A stretch of 64,000 nucleotides of DNA from Plasmodiophora brassicae (lineage: Eukaryota > Endomyxa: Phytomyxea > Phytomyxea > Plasmodiophorida): positions 372,001 to 436,000 of the forward strand of contig CP145414.1 of assembly GCA_036867785.1 (NCBI GenBank), written 5' to 3'. Under the pieces are notes generated by a model. It had not been told where the DNA came from. It was given only the letters and a program-made list of their open reading frames with translations, and made no database searches. Shown here one piece after another: positions 20,782 to 42,687 of the stretch. A program made the position numbers and the translations under genes. The stretch's first letter is position 1. The number at the start of each line of letters is the position of its first letter.

Positions 20782-23700
20782 ATGTCGATGTGGACCGCCG
20801 ACAAGGTACGGCAGACGTTCATCGAGTTCTTCCAGGGCAAGGACCACACGTTCTACCCGTCGTCGCGCGTCATTCCCTACGATGACCCGACGCTGCTCTT
20901 CATCAATTCCGGCATGTGCCAGTTCAAGCCCATCTTCCTCGGCACGTATCCGTGTACTACGTCGCACTCCTTCGTCTAACCTCCTGGGTACAGGCTCGGT
21001 GGACCCGTCCACCCCTCTCTCGAAGCTGTCCCGCGCGTGCAACTCCCAGAAATGCATTCGTGCCGGGGGAAAGCACAACGATTTGGTTGGAACCTGTGTT
21101 CGACCTGGGTGTCGCAATGGTTCTAATATGTCCCGTAGGATGACGTCGGAAAGGATACGTACCATCACACGTTCTTCGAAATGCTCGGCAACTGGTCGTT
21201 CGGCGACTACTTCAAGGCCGACGCGATCACCTGGGCGATGGAACTGCTGCACGATGTGTATGGATTGAGTAAGGATCGCCTGTACGCGACCTACTTTGAA
21301 GGAAATGAAGAGCTGGGGCTGGAGCCCGACCTGGAGTCGCGAGACCTGTGGTGCAAGTTCCTGGATCCGTCGCATGTCCTGCCGGGCAACATGAAGGACA
21401 ACTTCTGGGAGATGGGAGATCAGGGACCTTGCGGCCCGTGCTCCGAGCTTCACTACGATCGCATTGGTGGACGCAATGCCTCCGGTCTCGTCAACATGGA
21501 CGATCCGGACGTCATTGAGAGTAAGTCGACCACGTGGCGCCCGCAGTACTGCCAGGCAGACGGTTTGATTCTGTTTCCCTCAGTCTGGAACATCGTGTTC
21601 ATGCAGTACAACCGCGAACCTGATGGGTTGCTTGTCCCTCTTCCCGCCAAGCACATCGATACGGGAATGGGATTCGAACGTCTAGTCTCCGTTCTTCAAA
21701 ACGTTCGCTCCAACTACGATACCGACGTGTTCGAACCGTATTTCGAAGAGATTCAGAAGCTGTCCGGTTCGTTACTGCATATGGCAGTTGCCGACGATGT
21801 ACTGTGGGTTTCATGCCGCTCTGACAGGTGCCCGTTCCTATCAAGGCCTAGTCGGTAAAGACGACTCGGACGGCATCGATATGGCCTATCGTGTCGTTGC
21901 TGATCACATCCGTAACCTTTCCGTTGCCATTGCCGACGGTTCCGAGCCAGGTTCGTCACCTGCAGGCAGCATCAGTATGTCGTTTCATTGGAACGTGTGT
22001 GCAGGCCCGACCGGGAGGCAGTACGTTCTCCGACGCATCCTTCGTCGCGCGGTGCGATACGCGCATTCATTCCTGGGTGCCAAGGACGGGTTCTTCCCCC
22101 AACTGGTTCCCGTCGTCGTACGTGAACGCTGCGCCTTTATGGTTGCTTCCGCAACCTTGACCTGACATGGCCCCATTCGGTAGTGTCAAACGCTGGGCGG
22201 CGCGTTCCCTGAATTGACGCGAGAGGCCCGCCGCATCAAGGACGTTCTTGCTAGCGAGGAGACCTTGTTCCGGAGAACGCTCCAGAAGGGCGAGCGTGAG
22301 TTTAAGAAGTGCATTCAGGACATCACCGACAAGGCGCGGAACCTGTTTCTACAATTCAGCTTGATGGTCTTATTGCTTGACATAGGTCATTCCTGGCGAG
22401 GTTGCATTCCGTCTGTACGATACGTACGGGTTCCCTCTAGACCTGACCGTGCTGATGGCCGAGGAGCAAGGCATGACCGTCGATACGGCGCAGTACGAGA
22501 AGGAAATGGAGAAAGCTCGGGACCTTTCACGATGCAACGCGCGAAGCGGCAACGCGGATCTGACGATGGACGCTGAACACATTGCCCACCTGGAGAAAGT
22601 CATTGGCGTGCTGCCAACGGACGACTCCCACAAATACGTAATGTCCCGCCGGTTGCCGCGCTGACCTACCTACCTAGCTCGTCACGCTTACAGCCTACCC
22701 AATAGGTGTCAGATTCGAACCTGTCAAGCACGGTGCAAGCCATTTTCCTTAATCGCGCCTTCGTATCCGAGACATCCGAAGTTGCAGAAGCTGTCCATGG
22801 TATCGTCCTGGAGGCGTCGTCGTTCTATGCCGAATCCGGTGGCCAGACCTTCGACACTGGTATCCTTCACTCTGCCGACAAGTCGACGATCTTCCAGGTG
22901 ACGGATTGCCAGTCCTGGGCGGGCATTGTGGTTCACATCGGCACCATCGTCAAAGGAAGCATCCGCACTGGCGACACGCTGCATCTCAACGTCGACTATT
23001 CCAGGCGCAGCCGTATCGTCCCGAATCACACGGCCACCCACATTCTGAACTATGCACTGAGGACCGTCCTCGGCGATCACATTGACCAGAAGGGGTCCCT
23101 CGTCGACGACGCCAAGCTCCGGTTCGACTTCAGCCACCCATCCGCTGTCAAAGTTGACGACCTGAAACGGGTCGAGCGAATCTGCAATGAGCAAATCGAG
23201 GCGTCGCTCCAGGTTTTCACCCAGATCGTCCCTTTGGCGCTTGCGAAGAAGATCTGCTCGTTGCGTGCCGTCTTTGGCGAGACGTAACGTCGCCTTTGTC
23301 GATACTGGAGTGCGTTAGCTGAAGCTCGGTGTACAGGTACCCCGACCCAGTACGTGTTGTATCGATTGGCCAATCCATTGATGCGATGGTTGCTGATCCA
23401 GACAACCGCGAATGGTGAGTCGCAAGGTGGTGCCGTTACTCGCTGAAGACTATTGATCAACCCGCTTCAGGTTGAAGCATTCCGTCGAGTTCTGTGGCGG
23501 TACCCACCTGACAAACACGGCAACCGCTCAGCATTTGTCAATCATTTCCGAGGTCGGCATTGCTAAAGGTTCGGCAGCGTGGTGCCACGAGGCCTGCATT
23601 ACATTTTAATCCAATGCTATCGTAGGCGTTCGTCGAATCGTAGCGGTCACTGCAGAGGCATCGCAAGAAAGCGTTGCCCGCGCGAACGACTTGCTCAGCG

Positions 23701-24344
23701 AACTTCGACGTGTGGCAAACGGCGAGCAGGCAACGATTGGCGAACAGGTCACTCGCTTGCGTACCAAGTTCGAAGACATGTCGTCGTCGTTGCCAGCGAT
23801 CACCAAGTATGAAATCGAGCAACTCATCAACGACACGCTGAAGTCCTACATGCAGTTCAAGAAGGAGCAGATCAAGGAACGTGAAGCCGAGGCGATCGTT
23901 GCTCTGGAAGACGCCACAGAGCGGTCGCCACCCTTCATCGTCCACCGAGTCGACCTTGATGCGAAGTCCTTGAAGGTGATCTATTACGCGTAACTGCGCC
24001 GTTGCATTCGCTAAACACGTTTCGGGAATAGAACATCCTCGCGAAGGCGAGGATCGGCGCGACACCGACGATGCTCGTATCGGGTGACGACGGAAAGTCC
24101 AAATGCGTTGTCGTGGCTCAGGGCTCATCCTCTGTAGGCTGCCTGTTATGTGCCAGTTTCACCGCTCTCATATGCCCGCCAGATTGACGCTACTGCCTGG
24201 ATCTCGGCCGCGCTGCAGCCGCTGGGCGGCAAGGCGTCCCCCGTTCCCAAACCCGGCCAGGTGGTCCAAGGCGCCGCGCCAGCAGGCAACATCGATGAAG
24301 TCGTCCAGGCGGCGGCACAGTTCGCCCGCTCAATCACAGGTTAA
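20782..24344 (+). CDS. AARS1: Alanyl-tRNA synthetase, tandem copy 1
   Basis: Charges tRNA-Ala. Class II core: start [104 protein letters not shown] and [20 protein letters not shown]. Then the helical domain ([20 protein letters not shown]), the editing domain with both zinc/proofreading motifs ([10 protein letters not shown] near 23026 and VEFCGGTHL near 23490), a helical linker and the C-Ala domain ending QFARSITG at 24344. About ten short introns. The first seems to use a GC donor (20942-20993). The gene looks complete and functional. Copy 2 starts 279 bp after its stop. Confidence 0.95.
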
Positions 24345-24622
24345 CCCACCTGCGCCACTGGAATACACTCGCTAGCTGGTTGTCCACAGCCACACGGCAA
24401 CTACAGGGTACAGGGTGGCGGGCGCACTGCAGTTCCGCACTGTTGCGAGCTGCAGACTGCAGAGCAGACACGTCACCCTGGGAACAGCAGACAGCGCCGG
24501 CGCCTGGGAGCCACTGTGTGGCCCAGTCGTCCAGGTGTGTAGCTCGTACGGAGTCCGTAGGTACGGGGCCAGAGGCGCCATTCTGTCTGGTTCGCGTGGC
24601 GACGGCAGCGCCTGTCGAGAAC

Positions 24623-27600
24623 ATGTCGACGTGGACGTGCGACCGCGTCCGGCAGACGTTCATCGAGTTCTTCCAGGGCAAGGACCACACGTTCTATCCG
24701 TCGTCGCGCGTCATTCCCTATGACGACCCGACGCTGCTCTTCATCAACTCCGGCATGTGCCAGTTCAAGCCCATTTTCCTCGGCACGTATCCGTGGATCA
24801 CGTCGCACTCCTTCATCTAACCGCCTGGATACAGGCTCGGTGGACCCGTCCACCCCTCTCTCGAAGCTGTCCCGCGCGTGCAACTCCCAGAAATGCATTC
24901 GTGCCGGGGGAAAGCACAACGATTTGGTTGGAACCTGTGTTCGACCTGGTCGTGGCAATGGCTCTAATCTGTCCCGTAGGACGACGTCGGGAAGGACACG
25001 TACCATCACACGTTCTTTGAAATGCTCGGCAACTGGTCGTTCGGCGACTACTTCAAGGCCGAAGCCATCGCCTGGGCGATGGAACTGCTGCACGATGTGT
25101 ATGGATTGAGTAAGGATCGCCTGTACGCGACCTACTTTGAGGGAAATGAAGAGCTGGGACTCGAGCCTGACCTGGAGTCGCGAGACATGTGGTGCAAGTT
25201 CCTGGATCCGTCGCATGTCCTGCCGGGCAACATGAAGGACAACTTCTGGGAGATGGGAGATCAGGGACCTTGCGGCCCGTGCTCCGAGCTTCACTACGAT
25301 CGCATTGGTGGACGCAATGCCTCCGGTCTCGTCAACATGGACGATCCGGACGTCATTGAGAGTAGGGCGCGAACGTTCTGGTGTAGAAATCGGCTAACGT
25401 CAGGCTTGCACAGTCTGGAACATTGTATTCATGCAATACAACCGCGAGCCCGATCGGTCGCTCGTACCGCTGCCCAGCAAGCACATCGACACGGGAATGG
25501 GGTTCGAGCGCCTCGTCTCCATTCTTCAAAACGTTCGCTCCAATTACGATACGGACGTGTTTCAGCCGTACTTTCAGGAGATCCAGAGGCTGACAGGTCG
25601 GTGCCGTGCTGTCTCACATTCCCTTGTCATTCTGATGGTTGGCCGGTTGTGTAGGGGTTCGCCCCTACAAAGGCCAAGTCGGTAAACACGACACAGACGG
25701 CATCGACATGGCATACAGAGTGATCGCCGACCACATTCGTAACCTTTCCGTTGCCATTGCGGACGGTTCTGAACCAGGTGCGTCGTCGCCTGTCAACGTT
25801 GGTCACTATCTTGGATTCACTGACAATTCTGCAGGTCCGACTGGGAGGCAGTATGTTCTCCGACGCATCCTTCGCCGTGCCGTGCGATACGCGCATTCGT
25901 TCCTGGGTGCCAAGGACGGGTTCTTCTCGCAGCTTGTTCCCGTTGTCGTATGTTCGGTTCGGCATTTGCACCATGTGTCTTGCATCTGATTTCGGCAATG
26001 CGGCAGTGCCAAACGTTGGGCGGCGCATTCCCTGAACTGATCCGAGAGGCCGACCGGATTAAAGCCGTTCTCGCTGAGGAGGAGACCCTGTTTCGAAGGA
26101 CGCTCCAAAAGGGTGAGCGGGAATTCAAGAAGTGCATCCAGAACATAACCGACAAGGTGTGGCGTCTGCTGCTTTGACCTGCGGAGACCTGCTAATGGTA
26201 GCATAGGTCGTTCCTGGAGAAGTTGCGTTCCGCCTGTACGATACGTATGGGTTCCCTCTCGACCTGACGGTGCTGATGGCGGAGGAGCAAGGCATGACCG
26301 TCGACACGGCACAGTACGAGAAGGAAATGGAGAAAGCTCGGGATCTTTCGCGTTGCAACGCACGAAGCGGCAAGGTGGAACTCAGAATGGAGGCGGAACA
26401 CATTGCGCACATGGAGAAAGTCATTGGCGTCCTGCCAACCGATGACGCCCACAAATACGTAATGCCCATGATAGTCAACATCGTAGGTCTGTTACTTATC
26501 GGCTGTGCTTCAGGTCTCTGACGCGGACCTGTCGAGTACGGTGCAAGCCATTTTCTTCAATCGTGCGTTTGTTCCTCAAACGACGGAAGGCGAGGAGGCG
26601 GTCCATGGTGTTGTCCTTAAGGCCTCGTCGTTCTATGCCGAATCCGGTGGCCAGATCTTCGACACTGGTATCCTTCACTCTGCCGACAAGTCGACGATCT
26701 TCCAGGTTTTCGACTGCCAGTCATGGGCGGGCATTGTGGTGCACATCGGCACCATCGTCAAAGGAAGCATCCGCACTGGCGACACGCTGCATCTCAGCGT
26801 CGATTATTCCAGGCGCAGCCGCATCGTCCCGAATCACACGGCCACCCACATTCTGAACTATGCACTGAGGAGCGTCCTCGGCGATCACATTGACCAGAAG
26901 GGATCCCTCGTCGACGACGCCAAGCTCCGGTTCGACTTCAGCCACCCATCCGCTGTCAAAGTTGACGACCTGAAGCGCATCGAACAAATCTGCAATCAGC
27001 AGATCGAGGCGTCGCTGCGGGTCTTCACGAAGGTTGTCCCGTTGGCGCTTGCCAAGAAGATCTGTTCGCTGCGCGCCGTCTTTGGTGAAACGTAGGCGTG
27101 ATCGTTCTGTGGATTGCACCTCTTTCTAACGCCATGGGGGCAGGTACCCGGATCCAGTGCGTGTCGTATCGATTGGCGAGTCCATTGATGCAATGGTTGC
27201 CGATCCAGAGAATCGCGAATGGTTGGCTGGTCTGTTCCGCTATGTGTGTTCCTGGTAACTCAGCGGTTGCGCGCTCAGGTTCAAGTATTCCGTCGAGTTC
27301 TGTGGTGGAAACCATTTGTCGAACACGGCCACGGCTCAGCATCTGTCGATCATTTCCGAAGTTGGAATTGCAAAGGGTTTCTCTGCATGTTAAGACCCGT
27401 CCATCGTCAGAGGATAACGTTTTGTCGTTGCAGGCATTCGTCGTATTGTCGCGGTCACTGCTGAGTCTTCACATGAAAGCGTGGCCCGGGCCGCCGAATT
27501 GCTCGGCGAACTTCGGCGCGTGGCGAACGGCGAGAAGTCCAAGATTGGCGAACGGGTGACCCGCATCCGCACCAAGTTCGAGGACATGTCGTCGTCGCTG

Positions 27601-28151
27601 CCGGCGATCGCCAAGTACGAAATCGAGCAGTTCATCAACGAAACGCTCAAGTCCTACATGAAGTTCAAGAAGGAGCAGATCAAGGAACTTGAGAACGGTG
27701 CAATTGCCGCCCTGGAGAAATCTGCAGAGCGATCCTTGCCCTTCATTGTCCATCGTATTGACGTTGACGCCAAGTCACTGAAGGTTCGTCGGTAGCCGTT
27801 TTCATTGGTCGAATCGTTTACGGATTCCACGTAGAACATTATTGGGAAAGCAAAGATCGATGGTACACCAGCCCTCCTGATCTCCGGTGACGATGGGAAA
27901 GGCAAATGCGCTGTCGTTGCTCAAGGGTCTTCCACCGTACGACTATGCTTCCCTGCAAATGCTCTTGTTCTCATTTATTGGTCGTTCAGATTGACCCGAC
28001 CGCCTGGATCTCGGCTGCGCTTCAACCATTGGGCGGCAAAGCGTTCCCGTCGGCCAAGCCCGGCCAGGTTTGTCAAGGTGCCGCTCCAGGTGGAGACGTC
28101 AATGGCGCCATCCATGCGGCGGAACAGTTTGCTCGATCCATCACAGGGTGA
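24623..28151 (+). CDS. AARS1: Alanyl-tRNA synthetase, tandem copy 2
   Basis: Second full AlaRS gene, same exon order as copy 1. Start [20 protein letters not shown]; core motifs [21 protein letters not shown] and [20 protein letters not shown]; editing motif [10 protein letters not shown] (about 26836) and VEFCGGTH (about 27290); C-Ala domain ending QFARSITG at 28151. Protein differences from copy 1 are scattered and mostly conservative (for example AEAIAWAM against ADAITWAM). Exons 1-3 and intron 2 are almost identical between copies, whereas introns 3 onward cannot be aligned by eye. The frame is open for about 240 nt upstream of the ATG but contains no other ATG. No sign of decay, so it is probably expressed. 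Confidence 0.95.
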
Positions 28152-28224
28152 CCAGTTCCTTCCCGAACCGAAATACACAGACACACTGAGGCAAACACAC
28201 ACTGTGTATATCATCATCGTCCCG

Positions 28225-28380
28225 TTAGCACGGGTGGTCCTGGCAGTGGGCGTTCCAGTCGAAGCACCGGTTCAGGCTGTAGTCGTACGTCTCGGACCCC
28301 TTGCAACCATGTTCGCCAGCATGCGCCTGCCGGGCCAGGAACAGCAGAATCGCGGCCAGCAGCGTCTTCACGGCGGCCAT
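28225..28380 (-). CDS. 51-residue secreted four-cysteine peptide
   Basis: Uninterrupted frame of 52 codons. Residues 1-23 form a strong signal peptide (MAAVKTLLAAILLFLARQAH, cleavage likely after AHA). The predicted mature peptide has 28 residues with exactly four cysteines spaced C-x12-C-x6-C-x4-C, the last being the C-terminal residue, and is rich in Asp, His, Asn and aromatic residues. Two disulfides are likely. No family recognised. It resembles small secreted cysteine-rich peptides of plant- or animal-associated microbes, but the role is inference. It lies 73 bp from the stop of AlaRS copy 2, convergent with it. Confidence 0.65.
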   Translation of the reverse strand: MAAVKTLLAAILLFLARQAHAGEHGCKGSETYDYSLNRCFDWNAHCQDHPC

Positions 28381-28514
28381 CGGGTCAATCGACAACGTTT
28401 AATCGTGCGCTCAGGGTACGCTGCGATCCCTATAGGCTGTTCGTCACAAGCAGTAGCAATAAGTGAACCTTTAGTCTGAATCGTATAGGTCGCGTAGGGG
28501 GGACGGGCGGGTCG

Positions 28515-29329
28515 TTAGGCACGGAATGGCCATAGCTGGTGCGACGCGGTGATGCCATGGGCCTCCAGGAACTGTTTCTGCAATTCCACGGGCAGGTTCT
28601 GCGCCTCGCCGTTCAGGATCTGCTTGACGCGCGCGCGTTCCGGCCAGGTCACGTCCGGCTTGAACTCGATCTTGCCCTTCATCTTCCAATCCCTAACGGG
28701 CGAACTTAGCGCGACCATCGCCCCGGACAGCAACCGAGTACCCAGGGAATCGTCCGACGACGTCATTCGCGTTCGCACCCGCGCCGGTCGTAGATGACGC
28801 AGGTGGTGCCTGCCCCATCGGGACGAACGGCGTCTGTGCAAACGCCGTCGTCGGCATCATCGCGGATGGCACGAGGCGATGGCCGCCACTGGCAAGAACG
28901 TCGTTACTGGGCGCAGCAGGCGGGTACATGGCCTGGTATTCACTGCTGTGGTATCGCATGAACCCGGATCCGGCCGTATCGAGGCTATCGCCTCCCGAGT
29001 TCCAGCTCGGGGCCGGCTGGTCGCACACGCTGGCGAACGGCGTCGCATCGGAATCCGCCATCATCAGCAACAGGTCCGGCAACGTCATCTCGCGCGCCGT
29101 ATCCTGCTCCTGCGCGGCTACGCGTCAGCGAGGGACCGTGGACCTGCGACACGCGCGGGTACCTCGGCGGGCGGCGCCGGCATGTTGAACAGCATTGCTG
29201 TCGCAAGGTTTGCCAACGCGGAACGGTCACCTGGGCGTTTCCGTCCCGAACGCTGAGTCACGCCGCTGGAACGGTCAGGATGCCCAACTGGGGTAACTCT
29301 GGACACTGCGTGTGGTGGCGGAGGGCCAT
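28515..29329 (-). CDS. Hypothetical protein, low-complexity middle, conserved-looking ends
   Basis: Four exons join in frame across introns at about 29266-29306 (41 nt), 29116-29168 (53 nt) and 28696-28743. The start is MALRHHTH, then a basic stretch VTQRSGRKRPGDRSALAN that could be a nuclear signal, LATAMLFNMPAPPAE, an acidic helical segment REMTLPDLLLMMADSDAT, a Pro/Ser/Ala-rich disordered middle, and a compact C-terminal block KGKIEFKPDVTWPERARVKQ / LPVELQKQFLEAHGI. About 230 residues. I do not recognise it; a nuclear or regulatory protein is only a guess. Spliced frames and CTGAC-type branch sites make it a likely real gene. Confidence 0.55.
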
Positions 29330-29451
29330 CGTGCGTGGGCGGTCACCCGCGCATGCGCCGGAAATAGCGCACGCCATTGCAGCTGCACGTGGACGACGAC
29401 GTAACCCTGCGAATGAAATGGAATAGGACGTCCAGTCGTACGGTTTCATTA

Positions 29452-40201
<10,750 letters not shown>

Positions 40202-41034
40202 GTGCTCATACTGAATGGCGCGCCCTCCACCGCATTCCCTACCGTATACGTACGCCTCGTGCCTTCATGGTATCGGCCATGGCTAGGCGCTGGACGAGGC
40301 CTTTCGCTGCTGAGGTCACAGCCATTGCTGCAGACGGTCAACGATGCCGCCAGGCGCCCGCAGTTATCGTTTTGGACAGCTACCGAGCGGTCGCAAGGAG
40401 GACCCCGAAGCCTCTGGACCCTGGCCCAGGCTGCAGATGCCAGGCCTGAGGCGCTCGCCTGCTCAAACGTTATACATGATTGCCTGATGACGGCGAACGC
40501 GTCATGCTGGTAGTGCTTATAAGTGCCAATGTCGTTTGAGTTGATGATGCTCCTGAGCAGAGCGTGATTCGTCTGCCTTGTTGGTTACGACGTTCCTCCC
40601 ACACTGGAGAAGTACGGTGCCCGACTGGGGACGTAGAACGCTTCCTTCTTCGGCCCGTGCTCGCCACGACATAGAGCGTGGCGGTGTACCAAACACCAAT
40701 GATGCTGGTGTTCAACGCGAAGCACACGCGGGGAATGCCATGGGCCATCCGGGCTATTGCAGAAGCCGTTGTAGACGGAACAAGTCAACGTTGAATGTCT
40801 AAACAGCCCCTCCACCGGGAAGTTCGAATCGACAGTCGGAACAGCGAGAATACACGGGGAGGTCAGCGATGGGCTGTATGATGAATTATATCTTCGTTTC
40901 GTTCCAATCGGGCTGTTGCTTGTCTCCGCGTTATGCCTTTCTTAGACTAACAGCCTCGCTAACTAACCGTACAGGTAGGCGGTATATGACGGTATCGATC
41001 AAACGTTGTACCCTCCATTAGCGCCGCTGTGGCC
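40202..41034. other. Spacer between ATM and RIIAD1-like gene
   Basis: Divergent region. The first 330 bp may contain additional 5' exons of ATM (a minus-strand block ending DTMKARGVRIR could splice to ALTELCEF). The remainder shows no supported gene and should hold both promoters. Confidence 0.4.
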
Positions 41035-41369
41035 ATGGCCAACGCACCAGACTTCTCCAGCGTCGTACCATTCCTGACGGAAGAAGAGCAGGCCAGGTTT
41101 ACTGCAGGACAAGTGAGGAGATCCGATTCCGCCGCCTTGTTTGCGCAGGTGGGTTTCAACGAACTATGTAGAGCTCGATCTTCGTCGCCAATGAAGTGTA
41201 CCTGCGGGAGCACCCGGAGCTCGGGACGCTCGTGCGGCAATTCCTAATCGAGACTCTGCGAGCCCGCCCAGCGAACGTGGAGAAGTTTGCATACAGTATG
41301 TGCCTGTCAGTGTCCGCTTGTCGTTGATGTTCATTGTAACAACCAGACTACTTCTGCAAGAAACGCTGA
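41035..41369 (+). CDS. RIIAD1: RIIa-domain protein, RIIAD1-like
   Basis: Three exons (41035-41112, 41172-41295, 41347-41369) sum to 225 nt, giving 74 residues; introns are 59 and 51 nt. The product is almost entirely an RIIa dimerisation/docking fold: IFVANEVYLREHPELGTLVR, then a helix and RPANVEKFAYNYFCKKR. The spacing of ANExYLxxHxE and RPxNxxxFAxxYF matches the vertebrate RIIAD1 protein. RIIa domains dock A-kinase anchors and are common in ciliary radial spokes, so the gene suggests a flagellated stage. Length is close to the 92-residue vertebrate protein. Confidence 0.75.
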
Positions 41370-41659
41370 ACCGCAGTTGTGCATTAAACCAGGTCGTTCT
41401 TCGCGTGGCTTGAGTCGCCGGCGGGTCGCCATTGTTTCCCCAGGGGCCTATTGACGACGGACGTAGATCAGATGGCAGCGAGTCGCCCCGACTCGACTCA
41501 CTCGTGGAAATTTCAGTCGACCCGAGCCGGACTCGCCGCGCTAGCCTAGGACCCGGGTCCTGGGCTTGCAGATGGCCTAGTGGACTTGTGATGGTCTCTC
41601 TAAGTCCCTGGCACCCATCAACGACACCAAAGTTCTCTTGTCTGGATCTGACTATCGTA

Positions 41660-42340
41660 CCCTAGGTAGGCCTGGTCGTTCCGATCTACTACATGCTTAT
41701 GGAGCACGCTAGGAACGCTGTTGCGGCAAAGTCGGGTTTCCGAGCGACTTACACGATTAAGTTTGCGACCAGCGTTCAGATGAAGGTAGACGTTGAGCGA
41801 AACGAGACAACGATTATAGCAGCAGTCCTCGATCCCCGAATGAAGGCGTTTCGAGCACCTTCAAACTGACAAAGCGCCCGTCGAGAACGCTAGCTGCGAA
41901 CTACAAAACACGTTATGATGCCAATTTCGCAAGTGATGCCGTTGAAGACGGAACCGAGAATATCGTATCATCATCATTTGGAACAAAGGTGGCGATAAGC
42001 AGCCTGCTGAACCCACTCCCAACCGCCTGGATCAGGGATCGTGAATGTCCAGCGCGCCATTCGAGAACGAACATCAACGGTGGTTCTTCCACCAGGGTAT
42101 GCCCATGGAGCAAAGCTCACGTGATGTGTGCACGTGGTTTGAAATGAACAAGCACATGGTTTCAAGGGTCAAAATGATGGCGTGTGATTTTCATGGGGGT
42201 GACGTCAATATTGGTTCCCAGCGAGATTGCATTCTCGACGGCGGGGTGATCTACCATTAACAAACGCCGATCACGCCTGAGCAACACAGCAGTCACTGCC
42301 ATTTGCGAAATACAGTCCCTCTTGCAATACAAATCAAATG
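41660..42340 (+). mobile_element. Decayed hAT-family DNA transposon
   Basis: Scraps of a hAT transposase are readable in more than one frame with stops between. YYMLMEHARNAVAAKSGFRA and TIIAAVLDPRMKAF (41690-41860) match the region ending in the hAT LDPRxK signature. ILVPSEIAFSTAG followed by INKRRSRLSNTAVTAICEIQ (about 42205-42310) matches the C-terminal dimerisation segment (PSxxxFSxAG, then INxxRxRLxxxxV). Several stops and shifts mean it cannot encode an active enzyme. GC-rich flanks near 41500-41570 and 42420-42520 share ACTCGA/GACCCG words and may be remains of subterminal repeats, but terminal inverted repeats and a target duplication were not found. Confidence 0.75.
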
Positions 42341-42687
42341 ACGTATTCCGTTAAGTCCTGGTGTTTCCATGTCTTCTGGAAGTGTTTCCCGGCTAATGGC
42401 CTGAAAATCATGCTTGATCCTGTCGCCTCGGGTCTGGCCCCATGGACCTCTGGGCTAGCCTCGGGGTAGACACCCGGCTGGGCAGGTCCCTGACGCGCCC
42501 GACTCGAGCGACCCGTTGACATTAAAAGATGGACGTTATCTTCCAAAGTCTAATTCTAGCAGCAGCCGCGGGTTCTTTCTTTCCGGGCTAAATCGGGCAC
42601 GGCGTCCGCCGTTTCCGCAGCCAATGCGCCCAGACCGCGCTCATTCGTAAAACGGAGCAACTGGCTGCGATTGCCGTCCGAGCGCTT

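Noticed and set aside
20653-21453. Long antisense frame opposite AlaRS copy 1 (and its twin at 24473-25294)
   Set aside because: Both mirror a conserved coding exon in GC-rich DNA, and their similarity to each other follows from the duplicated sense gene. No independent signal.
24623-28151. AlaRS copy 2 as a pseudogene
   Set aside because: All core and editing motifs are intact and every exon keeps frame with plausible splice sites.
40585-40815. Small minus-strand gene upstream of ATM
   Set aside because: No start context, domain or splicing support; composition is like the spacer.
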